A stretch of 45,209 nucleotides of DNA from Flavobacteriales bacterium (GCA_947380375.1 CANCQX010000007.1:1-45209); one strand, 5' to 3'; positions 1 to 9,254 are shown, numbered from the stretch's first letter. Program-made: numbers and translations. Notes: generated by a model not told the origin, from the letters alone.

Positions 1-173
1 ATGATCAAATTGAATAACTCTTATTATTTTCATAAAAGTTTTATTTCATTACTTTCTTCAAAGGAATGTTTCTAAAATGGATATTTTATATATTAATTAA
101 TATAAAGAAATTAAAAAAAATGATTTATAAATAATAAATTAAATATTTCATTTAACAAAGAAATGTTCATGAT

Positions 174-2672
174 TTATCTCCAATAATACTGTAATTGATT
201 CAAATTGAAATCTTCATTTTTATATTTTATTTCAATAACATGATTACCAGGTAATAAGTCTAAAAAATTATCAGATAAACTAACTCCTAAAACATCACTT
301 GAAACCCAAAAATCTTGAATGAATTTTGAATTTTCTACTTTTAAGTTAATAGTCTTTTTTTCTTTATTTTGATCCTCTAAATTAAATTTTACATCACAAT
401 GATTTGCTTTTTTATGATCTTTTGAAATATGAGAAAACCATCTTTCTTTTAAAACACCATTATTGTCATTCCATTTGAAATGAACTACATACTCTTTATT
501 TTTAATTTCTTCAGCTATATTATAATCAATTATTTTTTGAGAGGTTTCATTCAAATTATTGTAATCTTTTAATTTTTCGAGTAAAATTTCACCCTTTAAA
601 TCATAAATAGTATATTTCAACTTACATAAAAATGAATCTACAATATCTGAAACTAAATAATACTCTTCTTCACCAATCTGTTCAATTTTGGAAACAACAG
701 CAATATCTTCATAATCTTTTTTAATGGTATATTGTAAAGCTTTCCAATTTCCAAAATAATCAACACTTGACCAAGTTGGTGCTTGCCAGCAATCGTTTAT
801 TTGCCAATAAAGAGTTCCCATACAGCGAGGCTTATCTACACGATGTGAAGAAACAGCAATACTAACTGCTTTTGCTTGAGTTAATTGAGATAAATAAACA
901 AAATCTTTAAAATCTTTTGGTTTCCCATATAGGTATGTTGCTTGTTTTAAAATCATCCCATTTCCAACATAACTTTTTTGATGATTTTTCATAACTTTCG
1001 ATTCTAAATCCCAGTCTGTTTTTTTTGAAAAAGTTGAAAGAGTAGAAAATTCCGGGAATGATTGAAAACCATATTCAGCATTAAATCGCCCTGACTTTTT
1101 TCCGAAATCTTCAATTGGATCTTTCCCATGCCAAACTCCCCAATAATGCATTGTACCATGATTATAATATTCATCTTTTCCCCAATTACTTAATGGAGAG
1201 GTATGGATATAAGGTGAATTAGTAAATTTTGAAATTACTTCGGGAGCTAATTTTTTGAATAAATTATCATAATCGTTCTCAACTTTTTTTGCATCATCAC
1301 CATATATTCCATATTTTAATTGAAATCCCCAATTTTTCCAAGCTACATCTACCTCATTATTTCCATTAAAAAGTGTAAGACATGGGTGAGATGCAATTCG
1401 AGGTATTTGGTATTCAAATTCACCCTTTAGATTTTCTAAAAATGAAGAATCTCCTGGATACATAGCACATGCAAACATTAAATCTTGCCAAACCATAATT
1501 CCTTTTTCGTCACAGGATTCATAAAACACATCATCAGGATAATACCCACCTCCCCAAACTCTAACCATATTAAAGTTACTTTCAGACATTAATTCAACCA
1601 TTTTTTTTATATCGGTATCTTTTACTCTACTAGGGAAAATATCTTGCGGGATATAATCACCTCCTTTACAGAAGATTGGACGATCGTTTATTTTTACAAA
1701 ATAACTTGTTCCCCATTTGTCAGGTTCAATAATTAATTCAGATTTTCGAACTCCAAAAGTCACATCAATTTCATCTATTACTTTCATTGGGTTAGATGCA
1801 TCAATTAAAATCCAGTGATCTTTATATAGAAATGGATCACCTTGACCTCTTGGCCACCACAATATCGGTTGTTTTAACAAATCTGTTCTTTTTATTGAAT
1901 TACTATTTGTTGGATTTATAGTAACATCTCCAAATAATTTACTTCTCCAAATAATCGGCTCTTCAATAGGTTTTGCTATAGATATTTCAAAATCTAAATA
2001 TACACTTGAATCGTTAAAGCTTTTGGTAGTAGTGTTTTTTCCAATTATTCGATTATCATTATAGGAGTGAATAACAACTGGTTTTAAAAAACCAATAGTA
2101 TTCATTCGAATCGCCCAATCCCAACCAAATTGATATTGTGGCTTTCTGGTATAAGGAGCTATTGCAATTTTTCCAACATCATTTGTAGCTGGATAATGAA
2201 ATTTTTCGTTTTTATACCTTTCAGCATGATACATTGTAGGTGGTGTAAATTCAACTCTTAAGATATTATTTTTTAATTTAACTAAATTTCGAATTTGAAA
2301 TCGATAAGGTTTAAAATTATTTTCAGCTGTAATAATTAACGAATCATTTAAATAGACTTTAGCATATGTATCTATTCCTGGAAATTCTATTTCTAAAAAA
2401 TTAATGGTTGCTTCTTTCTCATTTAAGTCAAACTCAGATTTAAATTCCCATTTATATTCTTCAATCCAACCAAATTTCTCTTCGTTTAAACCATAAAAAG
2501 GATCAGGTAATTCACCAGATTCAATCAATTTTTCTTGAACAGAACCATGCGAACCAGCATCAATCCATGTTTTATTTATTGGGTGAAAAAATTTCCAAGA
2601 AAGTTTGTTTGACTGACTATATGATGTTGACGAGATGATAAAAATCAATAATAATAAAAAGTTACCCTTCAT
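174..2672 (-). CDS. Secreted beta-mannosidase, glycoside hydrolase family 2
   Basis: An 832-residue GH2 enzyme expected to remove terminal beta-mannosyl residues from the non-reducing ends of manno-oligosaccharides. Residues 1-20 form a signal peptide ending in SYSQ, so it acts in the periplasm or outside. The sugar-binding and immunoglobulin-like GH2 domains precede a TIM barrel that carries VRVWGGGYYPDD. The acid/base is E440 in NGNNE and the likely nucleophile is E533 in NAEYGFQS; the more common family context is SEFGFQS. Length fits the beta-mannosidase branch. There is no T9SS C-terminal domain and no SusC/SusD or other sugar-use gene beside it, so it is not in an evident polysaccharide locus. 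The ATG at 2672 is followed directly by the signal peptide. The family call is firm; mannose specificity rests on the mannosidase-like active-site motifs. Confidence 0.9.
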   Translation of the reverse strand: MKGNFLLLLIFIISSTSYSQSNKLSWKFFHPINKTWIDAGSHGSVQEKLIESGELPDPFYGLNEEKFGWIEEYKWEFKSEFDLNEKEATINFLEIEFPGIDTYAKVYLNDSLIITAENNFKPYRFQIRNLVKLKNNILRVEFTPPTMYHAERYKNEKFHYPATNDVGKIAIAPYTRKPQYQFGWDWAIRMNTIGFLKPVVIHSYNDNRIIGKNTTTKSFNDSSVYLDFEISIAKPIEEPIIWRSKLFGDVTINPTNSNSIKRTDLLKQPILWWPRGQGDPFLYKDHWILIDASNPMKVIDEIDVTFGVRKSELIIEPDKWGTSYFVKINDRPIFCKGGDYIPQDIFPSRVKDTDIKKMVELMSESNFNMVRVWGGGYYPDDVFYESCDEKGIMVWQDLMFACAMYPGDSSFLENLKGEFEYQIPRIASHPCLTLFNGNNEVDVAWKNWGFQLKYGIYGDDAKKVENDYDNLFKKLAPEVISKFTNSPYIHTSPLSNWGKDEYYNHGTMHYWGVWHGKDPIEDFGKKSGRFNAEYGFQSFPEFSTLSTFSKKTDWDLESKVMKNHQKSYVGNGMILKQATYLYGKPKDFKDFVYLSQLTQAKAVSIAVSSHRVDKPRCMGTLYWQINDCWQAPTWSSVDYFGNWKALQYTIKKDYEDIAVVSKIEQIGEEEYYLVSDIVDSFLCKLKYTIYDLKGEILLEKLKDYNNLNETSQKIIDYNIAEEIKNKEYVVHFKWNDNNGVLKERWFSHISKDHKKANHCDVKFNLEDQNKEKKTINLKVENSKFIQDFWVSSDVLGVSLSDNFLDLLPGNHVIEIKYKNEDFNLNQLQYYWR

Positions 2673-2771
2673 TTTTTATAATAATTTCGTAATTTAAAAA
2701 GTTACGTAGCATTTATAACATAAAGATACTAAACTTCTTTTTTATTTAATCAGACTATACTATATGTTTCC

Positions 2772-2802
2772 TTGGTATTTAAAGATTTAAGCTCTACTTT
2801 TA
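2772..2802 (+). promoter_or_regulatory. Candidate promoter for the YciO-like gene
   Basis: TTG at 2772-2774 is followed after 20 bp by TACTTTTA at 2795-2802, one mismatch from the Bacteroidota -7 box TAnnTTTG. The start codon lies 21 bp further on. The last mismatched base lowers confidence. Confidence 0.4.
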
Positions 2803-2823
2803 TAAATCTTAAAAAATAATAGA

Positions 2824-3441
2824 ATGTTACTCGAAATAAATCCTGATAATATTGATTTTAGATCAATTAATAAAGCTGTAGAGATATTAAAAAATGGAGG
2901 GATCATGATATTTCCTACCGATACTGTTTACAGTATGGGCTGTGATTTAAAAAATAAAAAAGCACTTAATAATTTAGCAAAACTTAAAGATTTAAAATTG
3001 AGTAAGGCTAATTTTTCTATTATTTGCAATGATTTAAGTAACTTATCGGAATATGTAAAACATATTGAAAGACCTGTGTTTAAACTTTTAAAACACAATT
3101 TACCTGGTCCTTTTACATTTATCTTAAATGCTACGACAGAGGTTACTAAGATTTTTGATTCTAATAAAAAAGAAATTGGAATTAGGATTCCAGATAATAA
3201 AATTATTCTTTCTATAGTTGAAATTTTAGGTAATCCAATTGCAACAACTTCATTAAATAATCATGAAGATTCTGTTACAGAGTATTTTGCTGATCCTAAA
3301 ATAATTTTTGAAAAGTTTGAAAAATCTGTCGACTTGATTATTGATGGTGGATATGGGAAATTAGAACCTTCAACCATTGTTGATTGTACTAAAGAAGAGC
3401 CGGAAATTATCCGTCAAGGTTTAGGTGTTTTAAAATCATGA
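2824..3441 (+). CDS. YciO-like protein of the Sua5/YciO/YrdC family
   Basis: A 205-residue single-domain protein with the family fold signature FPTDTVYSMGCD near residue 32. Family members TsaC and Sua5 make threonylcarbamoyl-AMP from threonine, bicarbonate and ATP for the tRNA modification t6A. Several stretches look closer to YciO than to TsaC: NFSIICNDLSNLSEY, TFILNATTEV, the IGIRIPDN segment, a TTSL segment and VDLIIDGGYG. The KxR...SxN pattern expected of active TsaC/Sua5 is not evident. The cellular role of YciO is not settled, so I would not assign t6A synthesis from this alone, although database pipelines commonly do. The stop overlaps the start of the next gene by 4 bp, so the two are probably translated together. 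Confidence 0.8.
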   Translation: MLLEINPDNIDFRSINKAVEILKNGGIMIFPTDTVYSMGCDLKNKKALNNLAKLKDLKLSKANFSIICNDLSNLSEYVKHIERPVFKLLKHNLPGPFTFILNATTEVTKIFDSNKKEIGIRIPDNKIILSIVEILGNPIATTSLNNHEDSVTEYFADPKIIFEKFEKSVDLIIDGGYGKLEPSTIVDCTKEEPEIIRQGLGVLKS

Positions 3442-4022
3442 TATTAATAATCGATTGCGGAAGTCAAAAAACGCAGTATATTGAAGAGTCTGTTGATGAA
3501 TTCATGGATTTTGAAACAATTTCAATTCATGATATTTCAGATGAATATTTTAATAACAAAAAAGGTGTTATTATTTCAGGTGCACCAATATTAATTACTG
3601 AAATAGATATTTCAACCTATTTAGAAAAATTTAAATGGATTAAAACAATTGGTTTGCCAATTTTAGGTATTTGCTTTGGTCATCAAGTGATTGGTTTAAC
3701 ATTTGGTGCTTTTGGTTCTAGAATGAAGGAAGATAGAGATTGGCAAACAATTGAGATTTTTGAACAAAGTGATTTATTTAAAAAATTACCTACAGAAATT
3801 GAAATGATGGAAGACCATTGTGAATCTATTTCAATACCTAAAGATTTTACATTGATAGCTGCTTCTGATTTTTGTATTAATGAAGCTATGGAACATAAAG
3901 ATTTACCTATTTATGGAGTTCAATTTCATCCAGAAGTTTCGGGTAATCATGGCCGTATTTTATTTGATAATTTTATTCAAATCTGTGAAAATAATAATTC
4001 TAAATCACTAGATTCTATTTAA
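3438..4022 (+). CDS. Class I glutamine amidotransferase, GuaA N-domain-like
   Basis: A 194-residue stand-alone glutaminase domain. The triad is visible: nucleophile C79 in GICFGHQ, and H164 and E166 in QFHPEVS. The opening ILIIDCGSQ resembles the start of the amidotransferase part of GMP synthase. Such domains hydrolyse glutamine and pass ammonia to a synthetase partner, but no ATP-pyrophosphatase or other synthetase domain is fused or adjacent. It begins inside the last codons of the YciO-like gene (ATGA overlap), which suggests coupled expression with an ATP-binding protein. It could be the separate GATase subunit of a split GMP synthase, or an enzyme with its own acceptor. The 3' end overlaps the convergent FAH-family gene by 8 bp. 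Confidence 0.82.
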   Translation: MILIIDCGSQKTQYIEESVDEFMDFETISIHDISDEYFNNKKGVIISGAPILITEIDISTYLEKFKWIKTIGLPILGICFGHQVIGLTFGAFGSRMKEDRDWQTIEIFEQSDLFKKLPTEIEMMEDHCESISIPKDFTLIAASDFCINEAMEHKDLPIYGVQFHPEVSGNHGRILFDNFIQICENNNSKSLDSI

Positions 4023-4626
4023 TATTTAGTTCGAACATTTTTTCCTCATGAATATATCCTGTTAATTTATCACCAATTTTTATAGGTCCAACTCCTGCTG
4101 GGGTTCCAGTATATATTAAATCTCCTGTTTTCAGAGTCATAAATTTTGAAACATAGGAAATGATTTGATCTATTGAAAAAATCATATCTTTTGTAGATCC
4201 AAATTGTACAATTTCATCATTTTTTCTCAAAGAAAATTCTAAATTACTCCAATCCAATTGTTCTTTTGGAATAAATTCTTTAGATATAGGCGAGCTATGT
4301 TCGAATGATTTTGCAATTTCCCAAGGCAAACCTTTTGCTTTACATTGTTCCTGTAAATCACGAGCAGTAAAATCAATTCCTAAACCAATTTCATTGTAGT
4401 ATTTATGCGCAAATTTTTCAGAAATATTTTTACCTACCTTACAAAGTTTAACTACAATTTCACATTCATAATGTATATCTTTTGAAAAAGAAGGATAAAA
4501 AAAAGGGTTACCAGGTTTTAAATAAGATGTGTCAGGTTTAAGGAAAAAAATAGGTGAAGAGGGAAGCTCTGATTTCAATTCTTTAGCATGGTCTGCATAA
4601 TTTCTTCCAATACAAATTATTTTCAT
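4015..4626 (-). CDS. Fumarylacetoacetate hydrolase family protein
   Basis: A 203-residue protein with the compact FAH fold found in acylpyruvases and oxaloacetate decarboxylases of the FAHD1/YcgM type. It opens with IICIGRNYADHAKEL. The expected divalent-metal ligands are visible: E54 and E56 in HYECEIVVKL and D85 in GIDFTARDLQ. The TYTGTPAGVG-like segment near the C terminus (here IYTGTPAGVG) is also typical. The family cleaves C-C bonds in 3-acylpyruvates or decarboxylates oxaloacetate; substrate cannot be read from sequence. It lies 2 bp downstream of the exonuclease gene and so is likely the last gene of the OmpA-exonuclease-FAH transcript. Confidence 0.87.
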   Translation of the reverse strand: MKIICIGRNYADHAKELKSELPSSPIFFLKPDTSYLKPGNPFFYPSFSKDIHYECEIVVKLCKVGKNISEKFAHKYYNEIGLGIDFTARDLQEQCKAKGLPWEIAKSFEHSSPISKEFIPKEQLDWSNLEFSLRKNDEIVQFGSTKDMIFSIDQIISYVSKFMTLKTGDLIYTGTPAGVGPIKIGDKLTGYIHEEKMFELNIK

Positions 4627-4628
4627 TT

Positions 4629-5516
4629 CTATTTGAATTTATTTTTTAAAGCTTCTAATTTATCCTCAATAGATTCATTTTCAATTTTGTTAGTTACATT
4701 GTTAATTTTCTTTCTCTCTTTATTTATATTTTGTTCTTTTACCTGCTCTTTTTTTATCTTTTCCATTTCATTTTTCAGACATTGTTTTGTATATAAGGGG
4801 AAATCTGCATTAAGCATCCATCCATAATATCCTGGTTCTGATATTGAAATTTCTTTAATAGTTTTACCTTTATTTTTTCCGAAATTATAGATTCCTTCTC
4901 CATCTTCATTAATAGCAAGTCTTCCTGCAAAATCTAAAAGATTATAATTTCCAGCCTTTGAAAAATCAGATAAGAAATCTATATTTTTTTCTAAAGTATC
5001 GTATTTAGAAATTTGAGCTTTTAAAACTTCCCATGTAGCAGTAGTATCAGCAAGAGCATTATGTGCATTTTCAATCGGTTTATTACAATAAAAAAGATAA
5101 GCTGCGGCTAAAGTTCTTTGTTCCATTTTGTGAAAAATGTTTTGTACATCAACAAATTTCCTATCAGAAACATTAAAATCATTTCCTACTCTTAATAATT
5201 CCTCCGATAAAACGGGGATGTCAAATTTGTTTGAATTGTAACCTGCTAAATCAGCATCACCAATAAAAGCGACGAGTTCATCAGCTATTTCTGAAAAAGT
5301 TGGTTCGTTAATAACGTCGATATCATAAATACCATGTATCAAACTTGTTTCATTTGGTATTGGTATTTCAGGATTTATTCTTTTCGAAAAATATTCTTCT
5401 GACCCATCAGGAAAAGCTTTAATTATTGCAACTTCAACAATTCTATCTTTGGTAATATTTAACCCAGTTGTTTCTAAATCAAATATTGCTAAAGGTCGTT
5501 TTAGTGATAATGACAT
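4629..5516 (-). CDS. DEDDh 3'-5' exonuclease (DnaQ/Pol III epsilon-like)
   Basis: A 295-residue protein with an N-terminal DnaQ-type exonuclease domain (about residues 8-165). All five acidic/histidine residues are in place: D13 and E15 in FDLETTG, D99 in NSNKFDIPVL, and H152 and D157 in HNALADTTA. Residues about 205-250 form a small second domain (YNFGKNKGKTI...GYYGWML) like the one at the C terminus of exonuclease X-type proteins. The last 45 residues are a charged, probably helical tail. The domain is also used by repair exonucleases and RNases, so it need not be the replicative proofreader; the extra domain argues for a stand-alone nuclease. The start is 5 bp after the stop of the OmpA-family gene. 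Confidence 0.85.
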   Translation of the reverse strand: MSLSLKRPLAIFDLETTGLNITKDRIVEVAIIKAFPDGSEEYFSKRINPEIPIPNETSLIHGIYDIDVINEPTFSEIADELVAFIGDADLAGYNSNKFDIPVLSEELLRVGNDFNVSDRKFVDVQNIFHKMEQRTLAAAYLFYCNKPIENAHNALADTTATWEVLKAQISKYDTLEKNIDFLSDFSKAGNYNLLDFAGRLAINEDGEGIYNFGKNKGKTIKEISISEPGYYGWMLNADFPLYTKQCLKNEMEKIKKEQVKEQNINKERKKINNVTNKIENESIEDKLEALKNKFK

Positions 5517-5521
5517 ATTTT

Positions 5522-7675
5522 TTATTTCTTTTTAAGAATTATAAATTCTGTTCTTCTATTAAGTTGATGCTCTTCTTCTGAACAAGTTGATTCAACTTCA
5601 TCTTCGCATTTACAATCATTCTTTAGTTTAGATTCACCATAACCTTTTGAAGTAATTCTCTTAGGATTAACAATTCTCTTTTTAATATAGGCTGAAGAAG
5701 CCTTTGCTCTACTAGATGATAAATTTAAATTGTATTTTTTTGAACCCCTACAATCCGTATGAGACCCCAACTCTAAATAAATAGATGGATTATCATTCAA
5801 AATTTTAACAATTTTATCTAGTTCTAATGATGCATCTTCACGAATTTTAGACTTATCTAAGTCAAAATAAATTGGGTTTATTGAAATTATATCTGATAAA
5901 TCAGTTCCGAAATTCACTTCTTTTATTTCCTCATCGCTAATTCTAACATGAGCTTTTTTACTTTCTCTTAGTTTGAATTCATCATAATTTACACCAATTG
6001 TATCTTGTTCTATTACGAATCTCATATTGTCAGCATCTAATATTGATTCCCTATAAATTTCATCATAATCTGATTCACAACTAGTAGAAAAGGTTTCTTT
6101 GAAAAAAGATTTAGTTTCATTATCAATACGATATGAAGCTTCGTAGGTTTTACAAGTTTCTAATGTTTGGAAAAAAGAGCCATCTCTTTGCTTAACATAC
6201 GTTATTTTTTCTGTTTTATCGGCGCAATCAATACATTTTGTTGTGATTGATATATTTGAAGGGAGTTGCTTATTAAAAGCTGTTTTAATAGATCCTTTTA
6301 AGGCTGAAATATTTTTAACTCCTAATTCATCATTTTCTATTTCATAAATATCCTTTTCGCCAATTCCTCCTTTTCTGAAAGAAGAGAAGTACCCTCGTTT
6401 TCCATCAATGGTAGTTGTAAAGAAAATATCATCACCGGCACTATTTATTGGATAGCCCATATTTACGGATAATGACCAATTGTTATCTTCATCTCTCAAT
6501 GATAAAAAAAGATCAAAACCTCCCATACTTTCAGTTCCATTACTTGCAAAATATAAAGTTTTATTATCAGCACCAATGAAAGGAGCGTCCTCATCAAACG
6601 CTGTATTTATATTTGGGCCTAAATTTTTTGGTTCACTCCAACTTCCATTTGGTAATTTAACTATTCTATAAATATCTCTACCACCAAAACCTCCAGGTCG
6701 ATCTGAGACAAAGTACATGTTTAAACCATCAATTGTCATTGTACAATGTGTTTCCCAATATTTTGAATTTACATTTTTTAATCCTAATGGTTGAACCTGT
6801 TGAAATGAATTTGAACTAAAATCAGAATAAAAAATATCACCTCCACCAGTAATATCTTGATAAACATAGATAATTCTTTCATCAGGACTAATAGCAATAG
6901 TTGCTTCATTTCTTTCTTTCTCACAAAAACTTAGCTTTTCAGGTGTTGTCCAACTCTCTTTATTTTTATTATCTCTATAGCTTACATATATGTCTTCAGG
7001 ATAATTATTTAAAATAGGGTCTTTAAATTTTTCAGTTTCTCCGTATTTCCAAGGTCTTCTAGATGTGAAATATAATGCTTGTCCATCCAAAGATATAACT
7101 GGTGCATAATCAGGATATTGTGAATTAATTATAGAGCCAACATTATTTATCTTAGTTTTTTTAGGGGATTCTAACAATCTTTTAGCGACATCACACTGCA
7201 TTAAATTACGAGTAGCATTTTTAACAATATCTGATGTTTTATCATTAAAGTTTATTACAATCCTGTAATATTCCTTTGCTTTGTCAATTTGTTCTTCTAA
7301 ATGGTAACAATTTGCAAGATAAAAGTAAACATCATTAGAACAAGTAGTGTCGGTTATTGAAAAGAAATCATATTCTTTATCAGCAAGTGGTAAAGCTTTA
7401 AGAAAGTAAGTTTTAGCTTGTACGTAATCTAAATTAGAATTTAACAGAAGTAATCCTTTTCTGTAATTATAATTAGCACTATTAGAATCTATTTCTAATA
7501 AACGATCTACAATTATTTCAGCTAAAAAATATTTTTTCTCCAACATTAAACTTGAACTTTCAATTATTAATTCAGGTTCTGTTGCAGTTTTAGACATTCT
7601 CCTAACATCTGACTCAGTCATTTGTGAAAAACTGATAAAAGGTAATGTTATTAATAGAAATAATATAGCTTTCAT
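5522..7675 (-). CDS. OmpA-family envelope protein with TPR and PD40 propeller
   Basis: A 717-residue exported protein. I start it at the ATG at 7675 because the signal peptide MKAILFLLITLPFISFSQ begins there; an in-frame ATG 25 codons upstream would bury it. Order of parts: TPR-like helices (about residues 25-165), PD40/WD40-like beta-propeller blades (about 185-455, with LYFTSRRPW, MYFVSDRPGG and LYFASNGT), a cysteine-containing carboxypeptidase-regulatory-like domain (about 460-560), and an OmpA C-terminal peptidoglycan-binding domain (about 600-717) with YFDLDKSKI and SHTDCRG. The layout matches PorE, which anchors the type IX secretion machine to peptidoglycan in Porphyromonas. Unlike PorE it shows no lipobox. 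Many Bacteroidota paralogues share this layout, so PorE identity is an inference. Confidence 0.87.
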   Translation of the reverse strand: MKAILFLLITLPFISFSQMTESDVRRMSKTATEPELIIESSSLMLEKKYFLAEIIVDRLLEIDSNSANYNYRKGLLLLNSNLDYVQAKTYFLKALPLADKEYDFFSITDTTCSNDVYFYLANCYHLEEQIDKAKEYYRIVINFNDKTSDIVKNATRNLMQCDVAKRLLESPKKTKINNVGSIINSQYPDYAPVISLDGQALYFTSRRPWKYGETEKFKDPILNNYPEDIYVSYRDNKNKESWTTPEKLSFCEKERNEATIAISPDERIIYVYQDITGGGDIFYSDFSSNSFQQVQPLGLKNVNSKYWETHCTMTIDGLNMYFVSDRPGGFGGRDIYRIVKLPNGSWSEPKNLGPNINTAFDEDAPFIGADNKTLYFASNGTESMGGFDLFLSLRDEDNNWSLSVNMGYPINSAGDDIFFTTTIDGKRGYFSSFRKGGIGEKDIYEIENDELGVKNISALKGSIKTAFNKQLPSNISITTKCIDCADKTEKITYVKQRDGSFFQTLETCKTYEASYRIDNETKSFFKETFSTSCESDYDEIYRESILDADNMRFVIEQDTIGVNYDEFKLRESKKAHVRISDEEIKEVNFGTDLSDIISINPIYFDLDKSKIREDASLELDKIVKILNDNPSIYLELGSHTDCRGSKKYNLNLSSSRAKASSAYIKKRIVNPKRITSKGYGESKLKNDCKCEDEVESTCSEEEHQLNRRTEFIILKKK

Positions 7676-7770
7676 ATATAGATATTTTTTTTTTATGGTC
7701 TTGTGGAATAAGCCTTTTATATTTTCATCATTGCTTGTGTATCCAATCATGGCTATTAAATATATGTTGT

Positions 7771-7811
7771 TTAAAAAATAAAGCTCTCTTAAAATAATTC
7801 AAGAGAGCTTT
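7771..7811 (-). terminator. Intrinsic terminator of the E2 gene
   Basis: An 11-bp perfect inverted repeat (AAAGCTCTCTT / AAGAGAGCTTT, at 7780-7790 and 7801-7811) with a 10-nt loop. Read on the minus strand it follows the E2 stop codon by 21 bp and is followed by an A/T run rich in T, so it fits a rho-independent terminator. Confidence 0.75.
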
Positions 7812-7832
7812 ACGAAAATAGTTATTTTTTTA

Positions 7833-9194
7833 TTACAATTCTCTGTTTACATCAAATTGCTCTAAATAATCAGCAACTCTTCTAACAAATTTACCACCCA
7901 ATGCGCCATCTACAACTCTGTGGTCATAAGAATGTGATAAGAACATTTTTTGTCTAATTCCTATAAAATCTCCATCTGGAGTTTCAATAACTGCAGGGAT
8001 TTTTCGAATAGCTCCAAGTGCTAAAATTGCAACCTGCGGTTGATTTATAATAGGTGTACCCATTACATTTCCAAATGTACCAACGTTTGTTACAGTGTAC
8101 GTACCACCCTGAATATCTTCTGGCTTCAATTTATTATTTCTAGCTTTGTTAGCTAACTCATTTACTGCTTTAGCTATACCCGTTAAGTTTAAACGGTCTG
8201 CATTTTTAATAACTGGTACTATTAAATTTCCAGATGGAAGTGCTGTTGCCATTCCTAAGTTAATGTCTTTTCTTACAATTATGTTTGTTCCACTAACAGA
8301 AACATTAACCCCAGGGAAATCTTTAATTGCTTTTGCAATAGCCTCCATAAAGATTGGAGTGAAAGTTAAACTTTCTCCTTCTCTTTTTTCAAATTCCTTT
8401 TTAACTTTATTTCGCCAATTAACAATATTTGTTACGTCAGCTTCAACATAAGAAGTAACGTGAGGTGAAACGTGAACAGACATTACCATATGATCAGCAA
8501 TTAGCTTTCTCATACGGTCCATTTCAACGATTTCATCTCCTGGATTTAAGGTAATTACGGGTTCTTTAATTCCTGAAATTGTTCCCCCTCCTAATTGTGT
8601 AGTAGAAGTTGTAGAAATTGCAACAACTGGTTGTGAAACTTCTACAATTGAAGATGTAGTTGAACCATTTCCTAAATTTTTAACATAGTCTAAAATGTCA
8701 GTCTTTGTAACACGACCATCTTGACCAGTTCCTTTCAAAGTATCCAATTCTGACATTGAAATATTTTCTTTTTCAGCAATACTTCTAACTAAAGGTGAAT
8801 AGAATTTACCTGAAGCTCCATTTTTTTCAATGATTTCAGAATTTAAATTAGCCGTAGTAATCGCATTATCAATTGATTTTGTAATTTCTTCAACACTAAC
8901 CGATGGAGTTGAAACTTCTTTAATTGGTTCTGAAGCAGCAGATCCACCATCACCATCAGTTGAGATAATTGCAATTACATCTCCAACTTGTGCAACTTGA
9001 TCTTTATCAAATAATTGTTTTATCAATATACCTGCAGCTTCTGATGGAAGCTCATTGTCTACTTTGTCAGTTGCAACTTCAACCAAAGGCTCATCTAAAT
9101 TAACAGTATCACCAATGTTTTTTAACCAATTTGTAATGGTTGCTTCCGTTACACTTTCTCCCATTTTAGGAAGTCTAATCTCAATTTGTGCCAT
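7833..9194 (-). CDS. 2-oxoacid dehydrogenase complex E2 (dihydrolipoyl acyltransferase)
   Basis: A 453-residue E2 subunit that moves an acyl group from E1 to coenzyme A by way of a lipoyl arm. Parts in order: a lipoyl domain with lipoyl-lysine K44 in EVATDKVD; a linker; a peripheral subunit-binding domain (about 135-175, SPLVRSIAEKENIS...GRVTKTDILDYV); and the catalytic domain ending in the HxxxDG motif with H425 and D429. The lipoyl and catalytic domains look most like the branched-chain type, but pyruvate or 2-oxoglutarate cannot be excluded. I start at 9194, at MAQIEIRLPKMGES, since an in-frame ATG six codons earlier lies close behind the promoter and adds nothing recognisable. E1 and E3 genes are not in the window. 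Confidence 0.92.
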   Translation of the reverse strand: MAQIEIRLPKMGESVTEATITNWLKNIGDTVNLDEPLVEVATDKVDNELPSEAAGILIKQLFDKDQVAQVGDVIAIISTDGDGGSAASEPIKEVSTPSVSVEEITKSIDNAITTANLNSEIIEKNGASGKFYSPLVRSIAEKENISMSELDTLKGTGQDGRVTKTDILDYVKNLGNGSTTSSIVEVSQPVVAISTTSTTQLGGGTISGIKEPVITLNPGDEIVEMDRMRKLIADHMVMSVHVSPHVTSYVEADVTNIVNWRNKVKKEFEKREGESLTFTPIFMEAIAKAIKDFPGVNVSVSGTNIIVRKDINLGMATALPSGNLIVPVIKNADRLNLTGIAKAVNELANKARNNKLKPEDIQGGTYTVTNVGTFGNVMGTPIINQPQVAILALGAIRKIPAVIETPDGDFIGIRQKMFLSHSYDHRVVDGALGGKFVRRVADYLEQFDVNREL

Positions 9195-9224
9195 AGTTCT
9201 GAATGGTATCAATTATTTACGGTG

Positions 9225-9254
9225 CAAAAGTAGTTTAATATTCGTTTACTCCAA
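9225..9254 (-). promoter_or_regulatory. Promoter of the E2 gene
   Basis: On the minus strand TTG (9252-9254) is separated by 19 bp from TACTTTTG (9225-9232), a full match to the Bacteroidota TTG / TAnnTTTG consensus. Transcription would start about 25-30 bp before the chosen ATG at 9194. Confidence 0.7.

Noticed and set aside
1-75. Short open frame at the left edge
   Set aside because: Only 24 codons, A+T-rich, no recognisable sequence; could be chance or the tail of an unseen gene, and neither can be supported.
4588-4827. 79-codon plus-strand frame
   Set aside because: It is antisense to the FAH and exonuclease genes, F/S/L-rich as expected from A+T-rich antisense, with no family match.
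7676-7750. 25-residue N-terminal extension of the OmpA-family protein
   Set aside because: It would place charged residues before a clear signal peptide beginning at the ATG at 7675.
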